A stretch of DNA of 64,000 nt, from the NCBI GenBank assembly GCA_013368325.1, contig JAACJK010000163.1:3224001-3288000 (forward strand), in the 5' to 3' direction. Shown here one piece after another: positions 23,110-34,552 of the stretch (position 1 is its first letter; each line of letters starts with the position of its first letter). The stretch comes from Ephemerocybe angulata (taxonomy: Eukaryota > Basidiomycota > Agaricomycetes > Agaricales > Psathyrellaceae). A program made the position numbers and the translations under genes. A model generated the notes under the pieces. It made no database searches, had not been told where the DNA came from, and saw nothing but the letters and a program-made list of their open reading frames with translations.

Positions 23110-25211
23110 CGGACGGTCGCTGCCGTGTCACGTGCCGCGTGCCGAGCGCCCTGTGACACGGCGATTGCCGGTTTGGGCCCAGGGAACCTCCCACTGGGAC
23201 CTCCCGGGCCCCCCAGCAGCCAGGGAAAGCCAGGAATGCGCGGATTTTTGCGCAGAATGAGTGTATATAGCTCCAATAAATAGTATTATAAGTTTTTTGA
23301 AGTTCCCTGAGCCCTAGGAGGGCGGAAAATCAGCGAAAATCGGGCGAAAATCGTCGAAAATATTCAGGGAGATTGAAATCTTGGCTGCCTTTGAGCCATC
23401 TTAAGGGAAGGGAGCTTATAGAAAGCATATATTAGGATAGTACATTACAGTGGATCTAATGTGTACACTAATACATGTGAAGGCAGGCCAAAGGTGGGAG
23501 GGAGAGGGAGGAGGAGGAGGGGCAAGGGGGGAGGATCTATACCAGAGGTCCCATGCAAGGGGACTTAGTGTTGCCGGCGAACTGAAGTTCAATTCGGCGA
23601 ACTGCTGATGGGCGACAGTTCGTGGACAGTTCAATTCGCGAACTGCGCAAAAGATCAACAGTTCGCGAACTCGGCGGGTCGGCATGGTCAATATCAGTGA
23701 TGTCTTACCATTTCGAGCACAACGCCTGGTGGAAGGCTCAACGCGCACACTCGAGATCCCCCCTCGTCGTAATAGGGCTGTATGCAGAGTGCTGGAGGTG
23801 TATTGTTTGGAATTAGAGAGACCAGTATGTAAGTAAGGAAGAGTAGAAATATTGCAGTGTAGCCACGAAAGGTCAGGCCGTTAATTCAGAATTATCAAAA
23901 AGACTTGCAAGCTCTTCCAGTTGATCAGTCGCCACTAATTCTTCAATGGTCTGGTCAGAAACAGGACCATAAAGGCGATAGTGCTCCTCTTTCGCCACCA
24001 GGTGGTCTGTAAAATTGAGCCTGCTTTGTTTGATCGAGTACTTGAGCACTTGCAGTGCCTCAATAGTCCGGGGTGAGAGCCGATTGCGGCGCAGCGTACA
24101 TGTTTCCTTGCTAGACGAGAACATTCTCTCGCATGCGACTGCTGATGCCTGGGCTGGCAGTATGTCAAGTGCGACACAGAATAGATTTGGGAAAGCAAAT
24201 TCGCTTCTCTGAAACTACATCAGCGCCGATACCTTACTAGATTAGAATGGTGCTCACCTCCCAGTAGCAGAGTTGGCCAATCGAGGTCATTTCAACCGTT
24301 ATACCTTGCTCCAAGTACTGCGTGAACTCCCTTTGAACAATATGGCGATCTTCTTCAAGCCGTCTGGCTTCTTCCTCACGCTTTTCTTCGATGCTACTGC
24401 GCTGCCTCGGTCTAGCAGCAGGAGAGGGGCCCGCTTCATCAACCGCTGCTTGAACAACATCTGCGGTTGTGAACGGGGCCTCAAACATGGACCCAGCTCG
24501 TCGAACGGGGGCTGTGGGCTGCTGAAAAAATGCGAATCCCCGTGATTGAGCCTGAGCGGCGCTTTCAGAGGATGTCCTTCGCATCGGAATAGCCAAGGCA
24601 ATGGTGGTGGCGGTGGTGGCGGGGCGTGGCTGGTGCCGTGAGGCTTCAGCTTTTCGACGACGATCCGTCTGGTATTTGAGCATCTGAGTATAAGATGCAT
24701 AATTAGTTACTAACCGAGAAGCCAAGAAAAAGGACTATACCTCTTCCAGTACCCATTCCTTAGCTTCCTTAAATTTTGTCGAGCCTTCATCACCGAACGC
24801 TGACTTGGGGATCTCAAATCCGTCCGAATCGAACCGCGGTGGACTCGGGTCCGTCCAGGAAAGCTTTAGCGCCGGGTTTCACCCCATTCAGCAACATGAC
24901 AGATTGATGATGCGCGATCCGGGTTCACAAAAGCCCCATCAAGATGGGTGATCTGGGCCCAGTTGGGCCCTGGGCTGCCCTGGGAGTCTTCCAAAATCCA
25001 TTACTGATGGCCCAGCTGGGGCTACCGGATGCCGTGGCCTGTTTGGCCTGAACACGGATTAGACGGACAAAGCGGGAATTAGGATTCATCTGAATCCGAC
25101 GGATTAGGCGGGTTCCGGTGAATTAGGTGGTTTCTGGCAGATTAGGCGGCTTCCAGCAGTGCAGGTTTAGAAGGACAGTGCTATCCTTTCGCTGGTAAAA
25201 TGTGACCACCA

Positions 25212-25680
25212 TATGTGCACTGGTTTCTGTCCTGATGTAGTCATTCCGGACATTGGACAGTGTCCGATGTTTACCGCGGAAATGGTCCGCGGACTATACC
25301 GGGCAATTTTCGCTGCAAATTCGCCTTCCAAACGAGCCCGTTTTCATAGAAAACGGATAGGATTTGGGGTAGTTGTGCATTGGTTTCTGCCTGGATGTAG
25401 TCATTCCGGACATCGGACAGTGTCCGCTTTTTACCGCCGGAATGGTCCGCGGACTAACTCGGACTATTTCCGCTGCAAATGTGCCTTCTAAACGAGCCCG
25501 GTTTCATAGAAAACGGATAGGATTTGGGGTAGTTATGCATTGGTTTCTGTCTGGCTGTAGTCATTCCAGATCCGATGTTTACCGCGGAAATGGTCCGCGG
25601 ACTAACTCGGACAATTTCCGCTGCAAATTCGCCTTTTAAATGAGTCCGGTTTTATAGAAAACGGATAGGATTTGGGTAAG
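25212..25680. repeat. Three tandem units of 160 bp, left arm
   Basis: The landmark TGCA(T/C)TGGTTTCTG recurs near 25214, 25374 and 25534, a period of 160 bp. Each unit contains GTAGTCATTCC, AATGGTCCGCGGACTA and AAAACGGATAGGATTTGGG. The third unit has lost the ATCGGACAGTGTCCG segment. Confidence 0.8.
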
Positions 25681-25729
25681 TTACGAGTCCTTTCACTCCC
25701 TGGACTCATCAGACTATCCATGGATTCCG

Positions 25730-26240
25730 TCGACCCGTCGGGACTCGGACTGTATCCGTCGGACCCGTCAGGACTCAGACTGTATCCGTCGGACTGTACC
25801 TGTCGGACCCGTCGGACTGTATCCATCGGACTGTACCTGTCGGACCCGTCGGACTGTATCCATCGGACTGTACCTGTCGGACCCGTCGGACTGTATCCAT
25901 CGGACTGTACCCGTCGGACCCGTCAGACTGTATCCGTCGGACCCATCAGACTGTGACCCATCGGACTGTATCTATCGGACTGTGACCCGTCGGACTGTAT
26001 CTGTCGGACTGTACCCAAACTGTACCTATCGGACCCGTCGGACGTATCCGTCTGACTCTACCCGTCGGACCCGTCGGACAGTATCCGTCGGACCCATCGG
26101 ACTGTGACCCATTGGACTGTATCCGTCGGACTGTGACCCGTCGGACTGTATCTGTCAGACTGTACCCAAACTGTACCTGTCGGACCTGTCGGACTGTATC
26201 TGTTGGACCTGTCAGACTCCATCCATGGGATGTGTTTGAC
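25730..26240. repeat. TCGGAC satellite, left arm
   Basis: Alternating blocks of TCGGACCCG, TCGGACTGTATCC and TCGGACTGTACC. Near 25798-25920 a higher-order unit of about 37 bp is repeated three times. The open frames it gives (LYPSDPSG-type peptides) are by-products of the repeat. Confidence 0.85.
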
Positions 26241-26279
26241 CCCATTCATTGGATCCATGGAATGCATTGGACTCTTGGA

Positions 26280-27310
26280 ATGCATTGAACACTATCCATG
26301 ATTCGTGGAATCTATTGAACTTGGACCATGGGATCTGCCTGATACTGTGCAAATATTGTTTCAGTTTTTGCCCTCGCTACACACACCGTATACTGTTCAA
26401 ACAGTGTTGACCAGAATATTTATTACCATGTACTATAACATCTAAATTTTGATATCAAACCACAATAGGCAAAAAAGAAGAGAAACTTGATTAGAAGGAG
26501 AGAAATACTAAGTCGCAAGTAATGTTGTATGCAAATTGTAGTCAACATATAAATGCTTGGCCTATAAGTGTGCCTTGGGCATTCATTTTCTACAGAGGTT
26601 GCAGAACATCACTTAGATATACTCCATAGCCAGACTGCTACCATATGGATGCAGGTAATGTATGTTCATATGTTTCTTACTTCTTCATATATTTGTACAA
26701 TACAGGAACCGAAATTTGGAAACACTATATTCTGACGTGGCTGTTGAATGCCCCTTTAATCTATTCAGAGGGAGCAAAAAACAGCATCCAAATCCAAGCA
26801 TTTGAAGTGTGTAAATAGGAAGAGCACAAGGAAAGTGAGTTTGATGTCTAGTGCCAACAGAAAGAGAATGCATACAACAACATCCAGGTCTCATTAACAG
26901 AAAATTACAAGTATCGTCATGTTCCATGGTCCGTTTTCTTTCCGGTCTTTTTCAGTATTTTACATCCATTGCTCTTGATGTATTAGGGCACTTTTTTAAG
27001 TGTAAAATGCATTTGAGAGAAGGTTATAGACCAAAATGCTCAAAAAGGGTTAGGGTTAAGCAACACTAGCTTTAATCTCCTAATATTATCACAATGAATG
27101 CTTCATTTTACTTACAGTTTTTTCCTTAGCCTTGCTTGTTAATTGCTTGCATTAATTCAGCTGAGTCTATCCCTACAAGCAGTTGTAGTACACGTTCTTG
27201 AGAGCTTTACAGAGCCAAGAGATAAACCCTAGAGTAAGAGTTAGGCCTACCGATATACCAGTTATCCAAATTACATTAATGCTACTAAGTCTCTGTGGCA
27301 TATTATTTAA
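26280..27310. other. AT-rich core of the foldback element
   Basis: About 1 kb of AT-rich single-copy sequence with short frames only; no conserved protein motif. It contains GGGTTAGGGTTAAG near 27047, a two-unit telomere-like stretch. Confidence 0.5.
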
Positions 27311-27379
27311 GTTTTAATGAGACAATAATGAGACTCAGTCTGATGAGTCTGAGTTTCTAATGCATCCAATACATGGAGT

Positions 27380-27790
27380 CTCCTGGACTCCGATGAGTCT
27401 GACAGTATCCGATGAGTCCGACGGATAGAGTCCAGAGATAGAGTCTGACGGGTCACAGTCCAACGGATACAGTCCAATGGGTCACAGTCCAATGGGTCCG
27501 ACGGATATGTCCGACGGGTCCGACAGGTACAGTTTGGGTACAGTCCGACAGATACAGTCCGACGGGTCACACACAGTCCGACGGATACAGTCCGATGGGT
27601 CACAGTCTGATGGGTCCGACGGATACAGTCTGACGGGTCCGACGGGTACAGTCCGATGGATACAGTCCGACCGGCCCGACAGGTACAGTCCGACGGATAC
27701 AGTCCGAGACCTGACGGGTCCGACGGATACAGTCCGAGACCTGACGGGTCCGACGGATACAGTCCGAGTCCCGACGGGTCGACGGAATCC
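27380..27790. repeat. TCGGAC satellite, inverted right arm
   Basis: GTCCGACGGATACAGTCCGA-type units, the reverse complement of the left satellite. The segment 27770-27830 mirrors 25680-25745 almost base for base, including GGAATCCATGGATAGTCTGA. Confidence 0.85.
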
Positions 27791-27799
27791 ATGGATAGT

Positions 27800-28310
27800 C
27801 TGATGAGTCCAGGGAGTGAAAGGACTCGTAACTTACCCAAATCCTATCCGTTTTCTATAAAACCGGACTCATTTAAAAGGCAAATTTGCAGCGGAAATTG
27901 TCCGAGTTAGTCCGCGGACCATTTCCGCGGTAAACATCGGATCTGGAATGACTACAGCCAGACAGAAACCAATGCATAACTACCCCAAATCCTATCCGTT
28001 TTCTATGAAACCGGGCTCGTTTAGAAGGCACATTTGCAGCGGAAATAGTCCGAGTTAGTCCGCGGACCATTCCGGCGGTAAAAAGCGGACACTGTCCGAT
28101 GTCCGGAATGACTACATCCGGACAGAAATCAATGCACAACTACCCCAAATCCTATCCGTTTTCTATGAAACCAGGTTTGTTTGAAAGGCGAATTTGCAGG
28201 AAAAATTATCCGGGTTAGTCCGCGGACCATTTCCGCGGTAAAACTCGGACACTGTCCGATGTCCGGAATGACTACATCCGGACAGAAACCAATGCATAAC
28301 TACCCCAAAC
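27800..28310. repeat. 160-bp units, inverted right arm
   Basis: Reverse complement of the left 160-bp units: CCAAATCCTATCCGTTTTCT recurs near 27838, 27985 and 28145, each followed by TAGTCCGCGGACCATT. The last unit is followed by diverged sequence. Confidence 0.8.
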
Positions 28311-31300
28311 GGTATCATATTTACATGATTCAGGGCTCATTACAAAGACATATTTATTCAGGATAATCTATATTTCAAGATCTCCCCTGATTTCCAGAAT
28401 CCATTGGCCCATGCATAATATATTCAAATCCTATCTATCTACAATATGTCAGTCTAGTTAGAATAGTTGCACATATAGTGGCTACATTCTGTGGGCTGCC
28501 TGTTGAGAAGATGGCATATGCCTGTCCAAACCCTCCTAATCTGTTGGATCTGTCCAAATCCGATGCCCACTTTGTCCCTTTCCGACCACCGTCGGATTTG
28601 AGTCCGACGGATTTTGACACAGGACCGGGGCCTACGGCGGATGACAGCATCTGGTAGCCCAACTGGGCCATCAAGGTTTGACACAGGACTGGGCCCAGTT
28701 AGGCCCAGATCACCCATCTTGATGGGGCTTTAGTCAACCCGGATGAGCCTTAGGTGATGTGATGGCCTGTGTCAGTAGGTGCGGGTTTACAACTGTTTAG
28801 GAAAGCAAAATTAGCTCTCCGATGTGCAGGTGATTAGTGCGCAAACTATTTACCCATAGATAATGAGTATATCCGCGAGTCCCGAGTACGGCCAAGGTAG
28901 TCCTCGAGCTTCGCGAGCCCAATGTCAATAATATGGGAGAGCTCGGGAACGACCTCCTTGTGATCGGTCCAACTCTTGATCAGTGCCTCATATGCTGGAA
29001 GGGCCATAGAGAGAGTGGGAGTGCGCTCGGAGCACAGCAGCTCCTGGGCATGGTGGGGGATTGAAAGGATATCACGGTACTGGTGAAGCAGGTGTACTTC
29101 CTCCAAAGAGAAGTCCGACTTCTCAATTTTATACTCCTTGCAAAGCTTCTGTACAGCCTAGACATTTTGAAATAGTCAGAAACGGCATGCGTATTCAATT
29201 GCAATGCTTACCGGAAGTAGCATTAAGAAACGGTCAAGCATCAAAAACGTCGAAGACCAGCGCGTCGCACAGTCCCTGCACAACTCGAGAAGTGGTATGG
29301 GTATCTCCCACCATCCTGCTTTGAGATCCTCCTGAGTCTTTCTTTCGTCGCCCTGCCGGTCCAAAATCCGTTGATTACCCTCCTTTATCAGGTTTGCGAG
29401 AGCTTCGCGGCGCTGACCAGAACTACATGACCCGTTGATGACACCTCGAGCGCGGGCGAGAAGTCCACTCTGCAGGATCGCCACAAACGCTCCCCACTTC
29501 GGAGATGCCATATAATGCGGGGGTGCGGTGTACTCTGGTAGAGAGCCCTCAAGTGCAACAATTATGGCCTGGCAGGCTATATTGATAACATGAGGGAAGC
29601 ACCTAGGAAGGACAAGGACTTTAGTAATTATCTCTAATCTCAGTTTGCAGAATTGGCACGGACCGGACGCGGTTTCCCTTTTCGTCAAAGGCGTACCCTT
29701 CAACTTCGAGCAAATCCTGCAACCCTTTCATAAAGGTATCATTATTAGACGCATTGTCCATGGTTATGATCCCGATCTGCGTAAATAGTTGATAAATAAA
29801 CCTGGTTAGCGCTCGCACGGGGCATGACTGTTCACAAGAACTCACCTTGTGTGATATCCCAAGACCTTGAAGTATAGAGAAAAACTCTTTTGCGAGGTTT
29901 ACCCCAGTATGTTGCCCTGATATGTGACGAAATGCAATTAAGCCGCAACGCATTTTGAGGCGACCACCGTCATCAGGGTCGCGTACAATATAATGCGCCG
30001 TCACTGCCATAAATGACCTCAGCCGCGGGTCTGACCACAAGTCCGTCGAGAATGATATCCGCCCGGGAGAACCTTTCAGTTCTGCTTTAGTGCGCTCTAT
30101 CTCCTCGTCATACCTCTTCAGAATAAGGTTGGATGCTTGCGTGCGATGGAGTAAATCTGAGTCCGTGATCTTCCCCTCGCCCAGATAGAGCACAACCCGG
30201 CGAAAGAAGGAGTTGTCGAGTACATTCCCGGCCTAGATAAAGGGTATTACTATCAAAACATCTGTACCAGAGGGAAGGTTGGGGTTGACATACCTGGTCA
30301 TCCGTAACAAGCCAATCAATGATAAGGTTGTTGAGCACATCGACCGAGAACGGTGATGTAGAGCTCTCGGACTTGCCGATTTTCTCGTGTCCCTTGAGCT
30401 TGAAAGCTCGGACAATTTCCTCGTAGTCATCACGGTGCTTCGTAACGAGGTGGGCCCGTAATGCAGTCGTCATTCCGGACGATTTTTTGAGCGTATAGCT
30501 TTGCCACTTTCTATCAAGCCATGGGATAAATTAGCTGGTAGCACACTTGGATAGAGGAAACTTCGTACTTGTGAACCTTTGCACAGAGCTTGCAATTGAC
30601 ATACCCAGTTTTTGGCCGAGTAAAGATGAACTTGGAGTTATCCTCTGACTCGGGTGTCCAGCCCGCTGGTGCTATATCCGACTCACGGGCTGTCATGAAG
30701 ATCCAGACATCAGTCGCGGCGTCAGCACTGGAACCTTCTGTGGCTTTTTTGGTCCCTATAGACTGTTTGTTAGCTCACTCCAGCTAGATGCTGATGGTAA
30801 GTGCTCACCATGCTCGACAAGTGACTTATGCATTTCCTTTACCATTTCTTCTATAGCTGGGTTGTCGGAGACAAACGGTTCTGGCTCCGAGGTGGCAGTG
30901 GGTGGGGGTGCAACGAAGAGCTCATCATCTGAGTCATCAATCGTGAGGTTCAATGCGAGTGGATTTACTGGTCCAACTCCGCAGGTACGTGGAGGAATGT
31001 TCTCGAGCTCCTGTGACACAGATGCTGCAGGTCCAGTACGCTTTCGCTTTGTCCCAGGTTTGGCCGCCGCCTTCTTACCCTTTGCAGCCGCTGACTCAGG
31101 CGCACGCGCGCGCTTATTACTAGCGCTCGTAATCTTCTCGGGAGGGATCTGAACTGAGTTGAGTACTGTGGAGGGTGCGTTTCCGAGAGGCGAGGGAGAA
31201 GCGATGGTCGTGTGACCATAGTATGGGTGAGAACCCGTTGGCTGGTGGGACGGATGGTGAGGATATGGGGGAGATGGGTGGACAGGCTGAGCCCAATGGT

Positions 31301-32106
31301 ATGTCTGAGGTGTCGCCGGCCTAGTGGGACCACCATAGCCCTGGGAGGGATAGGGCGCCTGGGGATTTGCTAAATAACTGCTGGATAGTTGTGTCTGCTG
31401 GAGATTATGGTTGTTGGTATCGCTCCAGAGTGTGTTGGAGTGGGGATTGTGATGCTGATCAGAGGGTGAGCCATACGGCATGGTGTGGTGGTACGCGCTC
31501 ATTACGACGGCGTAGAGGTACAGATGGTGCAAGAGGGCTTTGGTGTAGAGACGTTTGAGGGTGAAGAGGCGAAAGGGAGGGCAGAATGCTAGTATAGCCC
31601 ACTCAACTCACCCTTTTATGCTCAAAAATGCGATGAAACTCAAATATTTATCATACGATGTGCCTTAGAAAAATAACTGATTTGGTGCCTTATTCAGGTA
31701 CAGGATTAAGGGTCCAAGGCACGCATCTATTTTTAAGAGGGGAGGGAGGGAGGAGGAGGGCAAGGAGGGACTCGCACTGCGAGGACGCGCGCCCAACGCG
31801 CTGCTCTCATTTGGCGCGTCGCCGATCTACGTCATATTTCCTCTTATGGGGTCGTTGTCAGCGAACTCCCAACTTCAGTTCGCGTTTCCCATCACGAACT
31901 AAATCACAGTTCGCCATCACGAACTGGCATTGAACTGTCATTTTTTTACAGTTCGCGAATTGAAGTTCGCGAACAGTTCAGTTCGACGGCAACACTAAGG
32001 GGACTCCAGTCTGTGTTCCCATCGCCTTTGGCATTGGCAGACAGGATGCCGGGTTAGGCCATCAATGACAGATTGATGGGGCCTCAGAAATTTAGGTGAG
32101 GCCCCA

Positions 32107-32200
32107 AACGGACAGTCCAACCGTGAAAACGGACGGTCCAATCCATCAAACGGACAGTCCCCATGAGAAAACGGACGGTCCCATGCCAAAATGACAGTCC
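32107..32200. repeat. Array of 21-bp-spaced AACGGAC(A/G)GTCC motifs
   Basis: Four copies begin at 32107, 32128, 32149 and 32170, exactly 21 bp apart (two helical turns), and a diverged fifth ends at 32200. The GGACRGTCC core is nearly palindromic. The same core marks both tips of the surrounding element (23110 and 36296) and recurs with the same 21-bp spacing at 36245 and 36266. It lies 660 bp upstream of the recombinase ATG. A protein-binding iteron array is the natural reading. Confidence 0.75.
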
Positions 32201-32858
32201 CGGGAGTTTTGGCATGTGCCGGACTGGCCTTTTGATGGTCCCGAGCAGTTGCCGGCAGGCCGGGAACCTGCTCCTGCTTGTACCTGGAATAGATACCTTC
32301 GTTGCTCGGGCCTTACTGCTCCGATTTCTACGCTTAAAAGCGCGTTGGAAACGCGCTTACGTTGGCTTTCGAATGGTAATGTTTTGGTGAGTATCTGGGT
32401 GGGTTTTCTCATCAAAAATCGAGAAAGCGCACTGTGCCAGAGAATATATGGCATATTGTGAGCCCAATTCTGAGCGTAGGGCGAAAATGTGAGGTGATCC
32501 GAGCAGCGACTGAACATAGCTACATTTCGATACCAAAACCGCGCCGAAAGACGCGGAATAGATGAAATGCGATGCCTCGCAATGCCCGGAAAATGAAAGA
32601 GCCCCACTGTCAACTTCATGTAGCCAATTCCAGGCCGATTTTTACGAAATAAAGCACACCGTGTAGCGTTTTTAAATTCAAATGCTTTTGCACAAAAATT
32701 GAGGCTCTGGGCTCCCTGGATTGGCAAGGGATGTGGCATCCGTCACCTGAGACACCAGCCATCAATCCTGGCTGGTTGCATCAGCCGGGGCAGTGCTCGT
32801 CACTCCTGCTCCTCTTTACCACTTACCACCACCATCCCAGCACTTCCTCACCTCTACA

Positions 32859-34517
32859 ATGGCCACCCTGACCACCACCCTGACCAGTGCACCCTTTAAA
32901 GGCCTTGAAAAGGCTATCAGCTTTAGTGATAAGCCATCAGGCACAGATAAAGATGTCCATGAGGATATCGAGGCACAGTTCTTGGAAATGGATGCTGTGC
33001 AGAAGCACGACATCAAGGAGTATGATGAGGATGAGTCAGACAGTGAAGGAGAGTTGGAGAACGTAGCCCCGCACTGGAAGGATGTCCTGTCACAGGCGTC
33101 CCGCGGGGTAACTGACCGAACACACCAGGAGTATTTAAAGTACGTATCGACAGTTTAGGTACTCACTAAGGCTTTTCTTCTAATTTACATTTAGCCTGGC
33201 TAAGCAGTGTGCCACCTTTCTGGTGGGAAAGGGTCTCATCGCTGATGCCGACAAGTTTTTCTGCACTACGCCTCCTAAGGATGCCGACAAATTCATATGT
33301 GCGTGGATTATGAACGCGTAAGTTATGGCCTCTACCTCTCAGCCATCTTTTCTGACCTATTTTTAACTTCAGTGCCGACTACATCCTCTTGGATGGAAGC
33401 ACACGGCCCGTTCACAGTAAGCCAGCCTCGTACGCGTGGGCTCAGAAAATGCGAGCATCAATGACGTACATGTTTGGCATTGTCTTTGAGCTTGGTATGA
33501 CCGCGTGGAATGCTACTGGAGATGGTGTTGTCATGCGTGGCAATCCCTCGATCTCGAACAATGTTTCAACATATATGATGTCCCTGCGCAGGCGCAAGGT
33601 AGCAGCAGGGGAAACCCCGCAGAGCGCAAGAGCTGTAACCTGGGTGCGAGTTTTTTTTAAACTTTCGCTCTCTGCTTTTTTCTTACTATCCTTACGTAGG
33701 AGGTCCTCATGGACTTATACGACTACAACAACAATCCCTCACATTGGGCTACAGATGGCAAAGATAACTGGGGAGGTTCATTGAAGGGGAAAGAACTTCA
33801 TCTTATCTATTGCCTTGCGTTTCTTTGTCTTCTTCGCTCAGATGAGGTCCTCAAACTCAGGTTCGAGAATATCACACTGGGCGAAGAAAAGGAGGTATCG
33901 TATCTGTCGTTGACACTTCCATTCCGAAAGACCCACAAGTTTGGAGGTATATTGTTCAATAGTTCTGACTTCATCCTTTGCTGACTTGTTCACCTAGACA
34001 TCAAGCCTTTCGTTATCTGGGAGTTGCACGAATCCGAGGCACACATATGCCCAGTTCGTGCATTTGCAGCATACATCAAGGCTTCGAAGATTACATCAGG
34101 CTATCTGTTCCGCCAAACAGGCTCTGGTGACAAGCTTTCTGCAAACGACGTGGCTTTGGTATGTGCTTTTGGATATTTATGATTTTCAAACTCACCTTCT
34201 TATTCTTGCAGACATCGGAGAACTTCCTCGAGATGTTCCGAAACAACCTTGTTGACATTGGCCTTGACCCCAACTGCTATGGCACGCACTCATTTCGGCG
34301 TGGTGGATGCCAATATCTGTCTTCCCATCGTCGTTGGAGCTTGCGACGACTGTGTGAATGGGGTGGATGGAGCGTTGAGTTCTCCAATATGACTATCGTC
34401 AAATACCTCATCAACTGGAATGATACTCCAACCGAGAGGCGCGAAGACTTTTTCCACCCTAATCGACAGGTCACCCAGAAGTGCTTCGTATGCGGGCGCA
34501 CATGCAACTGTGCATGA
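32859..34517 (+). CDS. Tyrosine recombinase of the mobile element, Crypton-like (462 aa)
   Basis: DNA breaking-rejoining enzyme expected to integrate or excise the element. Exons: 32859-33139, 33195-33317, 33373-33643, 33700-33946, 33998-34158, 34212-34517; total 1389 nt without a frame break. The N-terminus is acidic (DEDESDSEGELEN), followed by a core-binding helix region (GVTDRTHQEYLNLAKQC). The catalytic set is complete: Arg271 in CLLRSDEVLKL, Lys302/305 in PFRKTHKFG, His387-x-x-Arg390 in GTHSFRRGG, Trp411/414 in CEWGGW, and Tyr426 in IVKYLINW. The protein ends in a cysteine cluster, CFVCGRTCNC, possibly zinc-binding. I see no GCR1-type domain of classical fungal Cryptons. It converges with the SAP gene, 35 bp between stop codons. 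The start at 32859 is preferred over an in-frame ATG at 32793 because of its CTACAATGGCC context. Confidence 0.85.
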
Positions 34518-34552
34518 ATAATGTAGCTATGTAACTACATGATACCCAATGT

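Larger units (their letters stand above)
24880..28781. mobile_element. 3.9 kb foldback element with giant inverted arms
   Basis: Starts CACCCCATTC and ends in the inverse CACCTACTGA (on the minus strand), with the 7-bp duplication CGGGTTT at 24873-24879 and 28782-28788. Outer arms match over AAGCCCCATCAAGATGGG and TGATGGCCCAG (24930-25025 and inverse 28660-28735). Further in, 160-bp units and TCGGAC satellite on the left (25212-26240) are mirrored on the right (27380-28310). The roughly 1 kb centre (26280-27310) is AT-rich. No transposase gene is seen, so it is non-autonomous or of a class I do not recognise. Confidence 0.85.
23873..31502 (-). pseudogene. hAT transposase of copy 1, disrupted
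   Basis: Same exons as the copy 2 transposase, but the coding exon that begins VNPALKLSWTDP is cut by the 3.9 kb foldback insertion between 24879 and 28782. The dimerisation half (end at 23873) and the BED/catalytic half (28846 onward) are therefore separated, and a functional product is not expected. Apart from the insertion the frames are open and the protein differs from copy 2 at one residue (Cys for Arg in NGSCSSG). Confidence 0.85.
23566..31997. mobile_element. hAT transposon copy 1, split by a foldback element
   Basis: Ends are TAGTGTTGCCG at 23566 and its inverse CGGCAACACTA ending at 31997. The 8-bp duplication AGGGGACT flanks it at 23558-23565 and 31998-32005, the hallmark of hAT insertion. 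Subtracting the inserted element (24880-28781) and 7 bp gives 4523 bp, identical in length to copy 2. I found only two base differences from copy 2 by eye (in the left terminus near 23598 and near 29429, the latter Cys versus Arg). Confidence 0.95.

Noticed and set aside
25672..26245. Open frames of 90-170 codons across the TCGGAC satellite on both strands
   Set aside because: They are a consequence of the short repeat unit, with low-complexity peptides and no domain.
27047..27062. Telomere-like TTAGGG repeat in the foldback core
   Set aside because: Only two units, in an AT-rich spacer; too short to argue for telomeric origin.
25212..28310. CRISPR-like array
   Set aside because: Regular repeats, but no conserved repeat with unique spacers; units are contiguous and inverted, and the genome is eukaryotic.
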